This document shows positions 34,155 through 43,204 of a stretch of 64,000 nucleotides of DNA, piece by piece. This DNA is from Candidatus Dadabacteria bacterium (GTDB taxonomy: Bacteria; Desulfobacterota_D; UBA1144; Nemesobacterales; Nemesobacteraceae): positions 186,001 to 250,000 of the forward strand of contig JAJECI010000010.1 of the NCBI GenBank assembly GCA_022822065.1, given 5' to 3'. The translations under genes were made by a program, and so were the position numbers. A model generated the notes under the pieces. That model saw nothing but the letters and a program-made list of their open reading frames with translations, was not told the DNA's origin and did not search any database. Position 1 is the first letter of the stretch, and each line of letters begins with the position of its first letter.

Positions 34155-34369
34155 TTTTCCGTTTCCTAACTGTAAAAAACCGCGGGCCGCTACGGCCAAA
34201 CTGCCCCGGAATTTTTATTTTACCCTGTCTTTTCGGAAAAATATCCGTCCCGGCGGAGACCGCAGACGCAGGATTTTTGCGCAAGCCGCATGTAACAAGG
34301 TATAAATTTATCCTGATTAGCGGGCGTTTCGCGTCGTATATTCTTCCTTCGGAGAACCAACGGATTTAG

Positions 34370-35662
34370 ATGAATCAAAGAACCGCAGTTGTCCTGTCAG
34401 CCGTTTTCCTGCTCTTTTTATACCTTTCCTGCGAGAGACCCCCGGAGATTCCGGGCCCCGAGTCCATGCGGGCGGTGCCCGCGTTCCCCGAGATGGACGA
34501 CGACCTTTTCCCCGAGGGGCTGAAGGAATCCATAGGCGCAAGCGTCGAGAAACTTTCGCGGAAAAAGAATTCCCGCCTCGTTTTCGGACAGAAGACCGTC
34601 TCCGCTGGGGACTACGCCCTGGCGCTCGGTTATCTTCTCGCCAAGCTTGAAGCGGGCGTTACCAAGGATGATTTCATAAAGGACGTAAGGGAAAATTTCG
34701 ATTTCTACGGCTTTCCGGGAAAACCCTGGGGCAAGGTTTTCATAACTTCCTACTTCTCTCCCGTGCTTCCCGCCTCCCGTGCCAGGACCGCGGAACACAC
34801 CCAGCCGCTCTACGGAGTTCCCGATGATCTGGTACGCCTGAATATGGATAGATTCGTTGAGCGGTTCGAGAGATTTTCATTTCTTGAGGACGACAAGGTC
34901 GTCAGGGGAAAGCTCCGGCACCTCTACGGCAGGGTTGCTCCCGGGAACCCGGGCGGGATGTCGGAATTCGTTCCCTATTATTCCCGAAGCGAAATCGATT
35001 CGAGAGGAAAGCTCAGGGGAAAAAGGCTTGAGATCGCGTGGGTTGACCCCGTAGACGCGTTCTTTCTCCAGATACAGGGCTCCGGCAAGATAAGATTCCC
35101 GGACGGAGAAGAACGGGTGATAGGCTACGCGGCCCAGAACGGACATGATTACGTGGCCATAGGGAAATTTCTCTTGGAATGGATTCCGAAGGAAAAAATG
35201 AGCCTCTGGGCCATAGAAAGCCACCTGAGGTCTCTCTCCTATGCGGAAAGGATGGGGGTCCTTTACAAAAACCCGAGCTACATTTTCTTCAGAAAGCTTC
35301 CCGGACGGCCCCAGACCTCTTTCGGGACCGAAGTCGTTGACGGCCGCACGATAGCGACCGACAGTATTTTCTTCCCCAAGGGGGCTCTTGCGTTCATGGA
35401 GTTTGAAAGGCCGGTTTTCAAAACTTCCTCTTCGGTCGAGCCGTCGCAGTGGGAGCCGGTTTCCCGTTTCGTGGTAAACCACGACAGCGGGGGAGCGATA
35501 AAGGGCGCCCGGCGCGCCGACCTTTTCTGGGGGGAGGGAAAAGATGCCTCCCGGCACGCGGGCGTGATGAAAAACTGGGGAAAGTTCTTCTATCTGGTGC
35601 CGAAGGGGGAATTCCTGACGGTGCTTAGGGAAAAAAACGGCGGACAGAGCCAAGGAGGATGA
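34370..35662 (+). CDS. mltA: Membrane-bound lytic murein transglycosylase A
   Basis: This 430-residue protein is an exported lipoprotein: hydrophobic signal with lipobox LYLSC, Cys21. The MltA domain follows (VTGYFSPVL-like ITSYFSPVLPASRA; WVDPVDAFFLQIQGSGKIRF) and then a 3D domain with catalytic aspartates (VVNHDSGGAIKGARRADLFWG). It would cleave peptidoglycan to 1,6-anhydro-muropeptides at the inner face of the outer membrane. The stop lies one base before the next ATG, with that gene's Shine-Dalgarno inside the mltA end. Confidence 0.92.
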   Translation: MNQRTAVVLSAVFLLFLYLSCERPPEIPGPESMRAVPAFPEMDDDLFPEGLKESIGASVEKLSRKKNSRLVFGQKTVSAGDYALALGYLLAKLEAGVTKDDFIKDVRENFDFYGFPGKPWGKVFITSYFSPVLPASRARTAEHTQPLYGVPDDLVRLNMDRFVERFERFSFLEDDKVVRGKLRHLYGRVAPGNPGGMSEFVPYYSRSEIDSRGKLRGKRLEIAWVDPVDAFFLQIQGSGKIRFPDGEERVIGYAAQNGHDYVAIGKFLLEWIPKEKMSLWAIESHLRSLSYAERMGVLYKNPSYIFFRKLPGRPQTSFGTEVVDGRTIATDSIFFPKGALAFMEFERPVFKTSSSVEPSQWEPVSRFVVNHDSGGAIKGARRADLFWGEGKDASRHAGVMKNWGKFFYLVPKGEFLTVLREKNGGQSQGG

Positions 35663-35663
35663 G

Positions 35664-36599
35664 ATGACCGACGAAGAAACGCTTACATGTTCCCAGATGT
35701 CTTCCCAGAGCGGGGAACATCTCTACGGAACCGCCCTTGAGGTTAAGAACTGGTTTCTGCTCGAGTACTCCGGGGTATGGAAAAGGGACGCTTTGGCGCA
35801 AAGCGCGCTGCCCGAAGAGGTAAAGGACCATCTTGGGGGGCTTCTCTCGTCTTTTGAGGAGTCCAGGGTTCAGCTGATAGGAGGGCCGGGCCCAAGCAAG
35901 GGCAACTTCGCTTTTTACTACGCCCACTCTTCTGAATTCTCCCCGAAACTCTACAAATTCGAAATAGAGAAATATGAGGATCTCCTCTCGATAGATCTTC
36001 CGGAGCTCGTTGAGACCGGGGAAGTAGAGAAGTTCTCCTGCCCGGAGAGGCTCGCTCTGGTCTGCACCCACGGAGCCCACGACGGATGCTGCGCGGTCGT
36101 GGGGTCTGGAGTTTACAAGGAACTTCTAAAAAAAGAGGGGATTTCCGCGTGGAGAACCAGCCATGTCGGGGGCCACCGCTTCGCCGCCAACCTGGTCATG
36201 CTTCCCGAGGGGATATATTACGGGAGGGTGAACGACGGAAATCTTGATGATGTCATCTCCTCTCACCTTCGCGGCGAGATATTCCTTGACTGCTACAGGG
36301 GAAGGTCGTGTTTTTCCCAGACTTCACAGGTTTCCGACTATTTCTTGAGGAAAGAGATAGAAAAACTCGGCATTTACGATATAAAGTGGGAATTCGAGAA
36401 AGACAACGAGGACTATACCGCGGTTGAGTTCGGAGTTGAAGGGGAAACCACGGTTTACGCCATAGGCACCGTGGTTATGAACCATAGCGTAAAGCTCCGG
36501 ACGAGCTGCGATTCACAGGAAGTAAAGAGCATGCCCCAGTTCTTTTTCTACAGTATCGTACCCTACGAGCCGCAGAAAAAAGAAGAAGAGGACTCCTGA
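35664..36599 (+). CDS. Suc_Fer-like thioredoxin-fold ferredoxin protein
   Basis: This 311-residue protein matches the sucrase/ferredoxin-like family. Landmarks are LVCTHGAHDGCCAVVG (C134, C142, C143), then SAWRTSHVGGHRFAANLVML with the conserved GGHRFAAN (169-176) and a C-terminal RTSCDSQEVKS. The family has a thioredoxin-like fold and several members carry a [2Fe-2S] cluster; true sucrase activity is doubtful. The redox partner is unknown. It is tightly coupled to mltA and convergent with cofD. Confidence 0.8.
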   Translation: MTDEETLTCSQMSSQSGEHLYGTALEVKNWFLLEYSGVWKRDALAQSALPEEVKDHLGGLLSSFEESRVQLIGGPGPSKGNFAFYYAHSSEFSPKLYKFEIEKYEDLLSIDLPELVETGEVEKFSCPERLALVCTHGAHDGCCAVVGSGVYKELLKKEGISAWRTSHVGGHRFAANLVMLPEGIYYGRVNDGNLDDVISSHLRGEIFLDCYRGRSCFSQTSQVSDYFLRKEIEKLGIYDIKWEFEKDNEDYTAVEFGVEGETTVYAIGTVVMNHSVKLRTSCDSQEVKSMPQFFFYSIVPYEPQKKEEEDS

Positions 36600-36608
36600 T
36601 CGCCCCGG

Positions 36609-37562
36609 CTAGGGCGAAGCGCGCCGCCGCCCCAGAGATTCCGTAAAATCAAGTACGTCCCGCGAAAGACGCATTGAGCTCTGCTCGTCGGGGATTACGG
36701 TGTCCGTGACCAAAACACTTATCCCCAGAGCTTCTATGGAGTCCGCCTCGCCCGCGTCCGAGCGGTCGATCACGAGCACGTCCAGAAAATCGGCGTAAAG
36801 CCTGGCCACCTGGGTTGAAGAGGCTTCCATTCCGAGTCCCCTCATGAGCTTGTCCGCCGGACCCTTGAGGGGTTTTCCGCGCATGAGGGGGCTCACGGCG
36901 ATCTTGAGTCCCGGCGCGCCGACGAGCCTTTCCCTCACTTCCTTTATCTCGAGTATGGGCCCTATGCTGATTATGGGGTTGCTCGGGCATATGATCACAA
37001 GGTCGGCGCCGTCTATCGAGTCAAGGACCAGCGGGGCCGGGGAAGCCTCGCGAGCCCCCTTTATCTTGACTCCGCGCACCTCGGGGCGCATCGCGTGCTT
37101 TATGTAGTATTCCTGGAAATGCATCTCGCCCGCGTCCGTCTCTATCCACGTCTCGACCCTGTCGTCGCTCATGGGCAGTATGCGCATTTCCCCGAGGCCG
37201 AAGCGCTGCGCTATCTTCGAGGTGGATTCGCTTAGGGTCCCCCCCGTGTCGATGACGGCTTTTCTGAACAGGTGAGTGGCGAGATCCCTGTCCCCGAGCC
37301 CGAACCACGTCGGGAAACCGAACCTCGCGGCGGCGCCCAGGAACTCGAACGTGTCGCCTCGGAGCCCCCATCCTTTTTTTTCGTCTATGCTTCCCGAGAG
37401 CCTGTAGATTATGGTGTCTATGTCCGGAGAGACCCTCATTCCGTAAAGATCCATGTCATCCGCGGTGTTCACTATTACGGTGAGTTGCGAGGGGGGAATT
37501 ACCCCCGTGAGTCCCTTAAGGAATTTCGCGGCTCCGCTTCCGCCGCCAAGCGCCGTTATCAT
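36609..37562 (-). CDS. cofD: 2-phospho-L-lactate transferase (coenzyme F420 synthesis)
   Basis: This 317-residue protein shows the CofD Rossmann start ITALGGGSGAAKFLKGL, then VNTADDMDLYGMRVSPDIDT, GWGLRGDTFEFL and LVIICPSNPIISIGPIL. The enzyme joins a phospholactate or phosphoenolpyruvate-derived unit to the deazaflavin Fo, giving F420-0. The Asp residues binding Fo and metal are in place. GGAG lies nine bases before the ATG. No other F420 gene (cofC, cofE, cofGH) is in the window. The YvcK-like protein family shares the fold, but the CofD motifs fit better. Confidence 0.88.
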   Translation of the reverse strand: MITALGGGSGAAKFLKGLTGVIPPSQLTVIVNTADDMDLYGMRVSPDIDTIIYRLSGSIDEKKGWGLRGDTFEFLGAAARFGFPTWFGLGDRDLATHLFRKAVIDTGGTLSESTSKIAQRFGLGEMRILPMSDDRVETWIETDAGEMHFQEYYIKHAMRPEVRGVKIKGAREASPAPLVLDSIDGADLVIICPSNPIISIGPILEIKEVRERLVGAPGLKIAVSPLMRGKPLKGPADKLMRGLGMEASSTQVARLYADFLDVLVIDRSDAGEADSIEALGISVLVTDTVIPDEQSSMRLSRDVLDFTESLGRRRASP

Positions 37563-37713
37563 CTGAGTTTCTCCGTGCTCCCCGATATTTCACCTGTAAG
37601 CTATTTAAGCGCCTTATCAGTGTCAAGCCGGGGGCGGCGCGGTCCCCTCCCGCGGCTTGAAAGTTGGTACCGGCTTATATAGAGTTTAGTTCGTCTTTTC
37701 AAGGAAAACCCCG

Positions 37714-39306
37714 TTGGCGTTCGATATCATAAAAAACAGGCAGGGACTTCTCACCAAGGCTCTGCTTCTGCTGCTCGCCCTTACCTTCGTTATCGGCTTC
37801 GGATACGTGGGAGGAATAAGCATAGGAGGTAGAGGCCCCAGCGGCGGAGCCGCGGTCGAGGTGAACGGGGACAAGGTTTCCCTCGCGGAGTTCTATAACC
37901 TCAGGGACTCGATGCTTGACCGCCTGCGCCGCAGCGACCAGCAGATCTCGGACGAGCTTTTCGAATACGTGAATTTTTCCGTGATCGACTCGCTGATTAA
38001 CAAGAAGCTGCTCGCCCAGAAGGCCGAAGAACTGGGGATCAGGGTAAGCCAGGAGGAGCTCTCGGACGCGATAAGAAACGACCCGGGGTTTCAGGTGGAC
38101 GGCGCTTTCGTGGGGTTTGAACGCTACCAGGACTTTATTTCAAGGGGACTTAACCGCACCGTGAAGGATTTCGAGGATTCCTACAGGGAGGATCTCCTTG
38201 TGGCAAAGCTCGTCTCGGTCCTTGACAGTTCCGTGACGGCAAGCGACGAAGAGCTTTTAAGCGTCTACAGGGCGCGCGAGGAGAAAATCGATCTTCACTA
38301 CGTCTCGTTTGCGGCCGGGGACTACCTTGAGGGCCAGAAACCGAGCGAAGAGGCAATCGCCCGGTACTACAGGGGGAACACCGATCTTTTCTGGGAGCCG
38401 GAGAAGCGCGCGGCGCGCTACGTAAAACTCGCTCCCGGGGATTTCGCCGAGGATGCCGAGGTTTCCGACGAGGAAGTTGAGGCCTACTACACGACTTACC
38501 CGGAGGAATTTGCTTCCGAAGGGACCCCGAAACCATTTGACGATGTAAAGGGGGAGATAAAAAAGCAGCTTGTAGAGGGCAAGTCCAGGCTTCTCTACGG
38601 ACGGTTCCTTGAGGAGTTCGTCCAGAAAAGACGCTCCTTCTCGGATCTTCTTTCCGAAAGAAGCTCGCTTGAGGTGCGGGAAACCGGGGAATTTACGCTC
38701 GCAGGCGTGGGCGGAGACGTTCCCGGCGCCATAAGAAGGGAGGCCTTTTCGGTAAAGAAAAACAGGCTTTCAAACGTGGTGCTTCGGGATTTCACCTGGT
38801 TTTTCGAGGTAACCCGGGTCGAATCCTCGAAGCGGTCGGGAGTTGAATCCGCGCGCGGGGAGATTATCGAGGCCCTAAAAAGGGAAAAAGCCGTCGAGCG
38901 GGCCAGGGAATCCGCCGGAGAAAATCTCGCGAAAATAACGGCCCCGGGCAAAGATTTCACGGCGCAAGCCAAGTCCATGGGTCTTTCTTTGGGGCGCACC
39001 GGTTTTTTCTCGAGGTCCGAGAACCCCCTAGGCATCGAATCAGGGGATTTCATCTCGGACGTCTTCGGGCTTAGAACCAACCGGCCTACCCCCAATCGCG
39101 TTTACAAGTCCGGGGAGACTTTCTACATAGTGTCGCTTGCGAAGACAAAGCCCGTCGACAGCGGGTACTTCGGGACCGAGAGGGATTCTCTGAGGCGGCA
39201 GGAGGTCTCGGCGCGAAAGATGCTTGTGATCGAGCGCCTGCTTGAGAACCTGAGAGAAAGCTCCAAGATCTCGCCCAACAAGAACCTTCTCTCCCAGGGA
39301 GGGTGA
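37714..39306 (+). CDS. PpiD/SurA-N-like membrane-anchored chaperone
   Basis: This 530-residue protein has one membrane helix near the N-terminus (LTKALLLLLALTFVIGFGYV, about 13-32), then a SurA/PpiD-type chaperone region (VNGDKVSLAEFYNLRDSMLD; LINKKLLAQKAEELGIRVSQ). The central section does not show a recognisable parvulin active-site pattern where PpiD would have one, so it may be a chaperone without isomerase activity. It would assist outer-membrane or secreted protein folding. The start is TTG at 37714 behind AAGGAAA. Confidence 0.75.
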   Translation: MAFDIIKNRQGLLTKALLLLLALTFVIGFGYVGGISIGGRGPSGGAAVEVNGDKVSLAEFYNLRDSMLDRLRRSDQQISDELFEYVNFSVIDSLINKKLLAQKAEELGIRVSQEELSDAIRNDPGFQVDGAFVGFERYQDFISRGLNRTVKDFEDSYREDLLVAKLVSVLDSSVTASDEELLSVYRAREEKIDLHYVSFAAGDYLEGQKPSEEAIARYYRGNTDLFWEPEKRAARYVKLAPGDFAEDAEVSDEEVEAYYTTYPEEFASEGTPKPFDDVKGEIKKQLVEGKSRLLYGRFLEEFVQKRRSFSDLLSERSSLEVRETGEFTLAGVGGDVPGAIRREAFSVKKNRLSNVVLRDFTWFFEVTRVESSKRSGVESARGEIIEALKREKAVERARESAGENLAKITAPGKDFTAQAKSMGLSLGRTGFFSRSENPLGIESGDFISDVFGLRTNRPTPNRVYKSGETFYIVSLAKTKPVDSGYFGTERDSLRRQEVSARKMLVIERLLENLRESSKISPNKNLLSQGG

Positions 39307-39322
39307 TTTCCCGTCTGGAAAT

Positions 39323-39352
39323 TTGTAATTATCCCCGGATTTGTGGTATAAT
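39323..39352 (+). promoter_or_regulatory. Promoter upstream of smc
   Basis: TTGTAA (39323-39328), 18 bases, TATAAT (39347-39352) with an upstream TG (extended -10 style). Transcription would start near 39359, leaving a leader of about 205 bases before smc that contains a short ORF and GC-rich hairpin-forming segments. Confidence 0.55.
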
Positions 39353-39371
39353 CGGTATTGACCGGAAGACC

Positions 39372-39479
39372 ATGATCGACAAGGAATCTTTTTTCACTTA
39401 CCGCCGAAGATGTATCCCGGCGGCCTTCTTCAGGATTCTGGCCCCGTCAGGGCTTCTATACTGGACACGGGAGTTTTAA
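39372..39479 (+). CDS. Possible 35-codon leader ORF before smc
   Basis: ATG 39372 to TAA 39479 encodes a 35-residue basic/aromatic peptide (begins MIDKESFFTYRRRC) behind GGAAG with short spacing. It lies wholly in the predicted smc leader RNA. No homologue is recognised, and an open frame this short is expected by chance fairly often. Confidence 0.2.
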   Translation: MIDKESFFTYRRRCIPAAFFRILAPSGLLYWTREF

Positions 39480-39564
39480 TCTTCTCTGCCCCGGCAGAGG
39501 TTTTTACGCAGAGCGGGAAGCGGCGCGCATAGGCATCGCCGCTGTACCGGATCGCGGTTCTCCC

Positions 39565-42500
39565 ATGAGAATTAAAGCGCTTGAAATAGCAGGTTTTAAA
39601 TCTTTTTACCTGAAGACGAGGATAGACTTCTCCGAGGGTATAACTGCCATAGTCGGCCCCAACGGCTGTGGGAAATCCAATATTCTCGACGCCGTAAGGT
39701 GGGTAATCGGCGAGCATAACCCGAGACAGCTGCGCGCGGGGGGCATGGAAGACGTTATCTCCAACGGGAGCGCCGAGCTCAAACCCCTGGGCATGGCCGA
39801 CGTGTCCCTGGTTCTTGAGGATGTCGAGGGTTTCGGTTTCGAGGAAGTCAGAATCCGGAGAAAACTTTACCGCTCGGGAGAAAGCGAATACAGCATAAAC
39901 GGGGTCAAGTGCCGCCTCAAGGACATAACCGAGATGCTTCTTGACACCGGAGTGGGCGCGAGGGCCTATTCGATCGTTGAGCAGGGCCAGGTCGAATCCT
40001 TCATAATGTCAAAGCCCGAAGAGAAAAGAAAGTTCATAGAGGAAGTCGCGGGGATCGAGAAGTACAAACTCAGAAGAAAGGAAACACGAAGCAGGATAGA
40101 GTCGACCAGGGAGAACCTCTCCCGCGTTCTTGACATGAAGCGCGAGGTTTCGGACCGCATCGAGGCCGTGGCGCTTCAGGCAAAGCGCGCCAGGCAGTAC
40201 GAGGAGCTTACGGGGCGGGCCCGCTCGCTTGAATTTGATGTTCTCTCGGCCAAGCTCGCAAGCTCGCAGCAGCGCAAAGAAACGCTTCTTGAAAAAAAGC
40301 TCGGGACAGAGCAGTCCGTCCGCTCGGCCGACGCCGAGGCGGAGCAAAAGCGCGGGCTGCTTCAGGAGGCGAGGGAGAAAAACTCCATTTCGGCCCAGGA
40401 TCTGGGCTCCCTTGAGAAGGAGATCTACGAGCTTCGGGCGCAGAAAAGGGAAAACGAGTACCGCAGAACCTCGATCGAACGGGAGATCGCCGGGATCTCA
40501 AGCTACGTGAGGGACATCGAAGCCGAGATAGAGGGCCTCGGGCGCGAAGTTTCGGAGATGGAGGAAAAAAGCAGCCGCGCCGGGCGCCAGTCAGAGGAGC
40601 TTAAAAACACACGCCTTTCGGCTTCCGAAGAGATTTCGCGCGAGGAAGAGAACCTTGTGGCCCTCAAGAGCGAATGGGAGCAGAACAAAAAGGAACTTGA
40701 GGAAACGGCAAACCTGGTCTCTGACGTGATGACCAGGAGAAGCTCGCTTGGAAGCACGATAGGTGCCTTCTCAAAGGAGCTTGAGGAGCTTGAGGAGAAA
40801 AAAGAGGTACTTAAGGGGGAGGCTTCCGCCCTGGAACTTGAAAAACTCGAGTGCGAGAGAGGGCTCGCCCTGCTTCGTCGCCGGGAAGCGGAAATAAAGG
40901 AAGAATTCACCTCGGCCTCCAAAGAAAAAGAAGAGATCGATTCGCGTCTTTACGACCTCAGGGTTGAGCACGAGAGAAAACTCGGCGAACTGAGGGGTCT
41001 TGAAAGCAGGAAAAAAGACTGCGTCTCCAGAGTGGAGGCCCTTAACAAAATACAGAGCAACTACGAATGGCTTCCTGACGCCACGCGCAAGTTCGTGCTC
41101 GAGCGCAAGCAAAGGGGCGTGCTGGGGGTCGTTTCCGATTTCGTTTCCGTCCCGAGAAATTACGAAAGAGCGGTCGAGGCGGCCTTCGGGGAAAAACTCA
41201 ACTGGATAGTGGTCGAAGGGAGCACGGAGGCGGTCGCCGCGGTTGAGCTTCTAAGGGAGTTTGACGCGGGAAGGGGAACCTTCATACCGGCAACCGAACG
41301 GTTCGCGGCAAACGGCTCAGGCAACGGAAACGGCGTGGCCAACGGGCACGGCGAGCCGGATGCCACTTCCCTTAACAGCCTCCTTGACGTGAAAGTGATA
41401 GAAAAGAGCCTTGTTGACTCGATGCTGCAGGAAGTTTACGTCACCTCCGATCTGCGGGAGGCCATCAGGCTTAAAAGCCAGACGGGAAACGGCGCGTGCT
41501 TCGCCACCCTCGAGGGAGACTACGTCGATTCCCACGGAGCCGTGACGGGCGGAAAATCCCTGGCAGGGGTATTTGAGAGAAAAAGGGAGATCGAAGAGCT
41601 TGAGGGGCGGACACAGGCCCTTTTGGCTGACATAGAGGAACTGGAAGCCGCCTGCGGGACGCTTAGGGAGGAGATGGATGCGCTTGAGGGCCGCCGGGTG
41701 CAGGTCGAGGAACTTCTTCGGCGCTGCGAGATAAGCTCGGTTGAGAACGCGAAGGACCGCTCGACCGCGGAGACCAGGAGAGAAGAGCTGGGGACGAGAA
41801 TCGGGAACCTCGAGGCACAGCGCGACGAGCTTGAGAGCAAGCTCGGGAGCAAAAACCGCACCGTAGAGGAGATGGAGTCGCTTATAGGGCAGCTTGAGGG
41901 CCAGAGAAGCGAGCTTGAGTCAAAATACGGGGAAATCGAAAAGAGGGCTCTCGGGTTTGCGGAGGAGGAAAAAGCGCTCCAGGAGAAGATAACGAAGCTC
42001 AGGATAGACAACGCCGGGGTTCTTGAAAGGGAAAAGGCCCTTGAGCATGAGATGTCGGAAGCGGAGAGAATAAAGGCGGTTATAAACGAGAAGCTTTCGC
42101 TTAGAACAAAGGACGGGGAACTTAAGAAACAGGAGGCCGAAGCGCTTGCCCTGTCGGGACGCCAGGCGGAAGAGGAGTTTGAGAAGATCTGCCGCGATCT
42201 CGGCTTAAGGGAGGAGTCCTTCGGGGAGCTCAGGGAAAGGGTGTCGCGCTACGCCGAGGAACTCCACAGAAGCGAAGAGGAATTCGAGGCCGCGTCGCGG
42301 GAACTTTCCTCGCGAAGAGAGCGGCTTGCCACTGCCCAGGCGCAGCTTGAGCGCGCGGAGGACGAGTTTGAGTATCTGAGCGAACGGTACACAGAGACAT
42401 TCGGCGACGCTACCCCCGATACCTCGCAAGGCCCGAATCTATCCCATGTTTCGATACCCGATGCGGAGAAGGAGCTTAAGACGCTCCGGCGGCGCATAGA

Positions 42501-43101
42501 AAATTTCGGTCCCGTGAACCTGCTCGCGCCCGAGGAATACGAGCAGCTTGAGGAGAGAAACGGGTTTCTTAAGCGCCAGACCGATGACCTCGCCCGGGCG
42601 CTTGATTACCTTGAGGGCGCTATAAGGAAGCTCGACAGGGAGTCGATTTCAAGGTTCCGGGAGGCGTTTGAGACCGTAAACGGGAAATTCAGCGAAACCT
42701 TCTGCAAGCTTTTCGAAAACGGAGAGGCTCGCCTTGAGCTTACAGACCCCAGGAACCTGCTTGAAACCGGAGTGGAGGTCATGATCAGGCCCGGAGGAAA
42801 GAGGTTCCAGCCGATAAACCTGCTCTCGGGAGGGGAAAAGGCGCTTTCGGCCATAGCGGTCATAATTTCCGCGTGCCTGGTAAAGCCCGTTCCCTTTGTG
42901 TTCCTAGATGAAATAGACGCCGCGCTTGACGAAGTGAACACGGTGAGGTTCAACACGATCCTGAGCGAGATATCGGCCCACTCCCAGGTGGCCGTCATCA
43001 CGCATAACAGAAAAACCATGCACGAGGCCGACGCGCTTATAGGAATAACCACGGACGGTACCGCCGCTTCGAGGGTCGTAAGCGTGAAGCTTGACGCCTG
43101 A
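39565..43101 (+). CDS. smc: Chromosome segregation ATPase SMC
   Basis: This 1178-residue protein has the full SMC design: Walker A GPNGCGKS at 31-38, two long coiled coils, a central hinge (about 500-680), ABC signature LLSGGEKALSAIA near 1086 and Walker B FVFLDEIDAALDE near 1112. As a dimer with ScpAB it compacts and resolves replicated origins; it is loaded at ParB-parS, and two parS sites lie 11.5-13 kb away. The hinge contains a Gly/Asn-rich low-complexity insert (about 578-598). scpA and scpB are not in the window. Confidence 0.97.
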   Translation: MRIKALEIAGFKSFYLKTRIDFSEGITAIVGPNGCGKSNILDAVRWVIGEHNPRQLRAGGMEDVISNGSAELKPLGMADVSLVLEDVEGFGFEEVRIRRKLYRSGESEYSINGVKCRLKDITEMLLDTGVGARAYSIVEQGQVESFIMSKPEEKRKFIEEVAGIEKYKLRRKETRSRIESTRENLSRVLDMKREVSDRIEAVALQAKRARQYEELTGRARSLEFDVLSAKLASSQQRKETLLEKKLGTEQSVRSADAEAEQKRGLLQEAREKNSISAQDLGSLEKEIYELRAQKRENEYRRTSIEREIAGISSYVRDIEAEIEGLGREVSEMEEKSSRAGRQSEELKNTRLSASEEISREEENLVALKSEWEQNKKELEETANLVSDVMTRRSSLGSTIGAFSKELEELEEKKEVLKGEASALELEKLECERGLALLRRREAEIKEEFTSASKEKEEIDSRLYDLRVEHERKLGELRGLESRKKDCVSRVEALNKIQSNYEWLPDATRKFVLERKQRGVLGVVSDFVSVPRNYERAVEAAFGEKLNWIVVEGSTEAVAAVELLREFDAGRGTFIPATERFAANGSGNGNGVANGHGEPDATSLNSLLDVKVIEKSLVDSMLQEVYVTSDLREAIRLKSQTGNGACFATLEGDYVDSHGAVTGGKSLAGVFERKREIEELEGRTQALLADIEELEAACGTLREEMDALEGRRVQVEELLRRCEISSVENAKDRSTAETRREELGTRIGNLEAQRDELESKLGSKNRTVEEMESLIGQLEGQRSELESKYGEIEKRALGFAEEEKALQEKITKLRIDNAGVLEREKALEHEMSEAERIKAVINEKLSLRTKDGELKKQEAEALALSGRQAEEEFEKICRDLGLREESFGELRERVSRYAEELHRSEEEFEAASRELSSRRERLATAQAQLERAEDEFEYLSERYTETFGDATPDTSQGPNLSHVSIPDAEKELKTLRRRIENFGPVNLLAPEEYEQLEERNGFLKRQTDDLARALDYLEGAIRKLDRESISRFREAFETVNGKFSETFCKLFENGEARLELTDPRNLLETGVEVMIRPGGKRFQPINLLSGGEKALSAIAVIISACLVKPVPFVFLDEIDAALDEVNTVRFNTILSEISAHSQVAVITHNRKTMHEADALIGITTDGTAASRVVSVKLDA

Positions 43102-43204
43102 AGCCATAAATTCCTTGTCTATTTCCCACGGATTATTAGACTGTTTTAGGAGGGTTGTTTCCGGGCGTTCCGGGAACCGCTAGCAAAGGAGACCGCTTCG
43201 GCGC

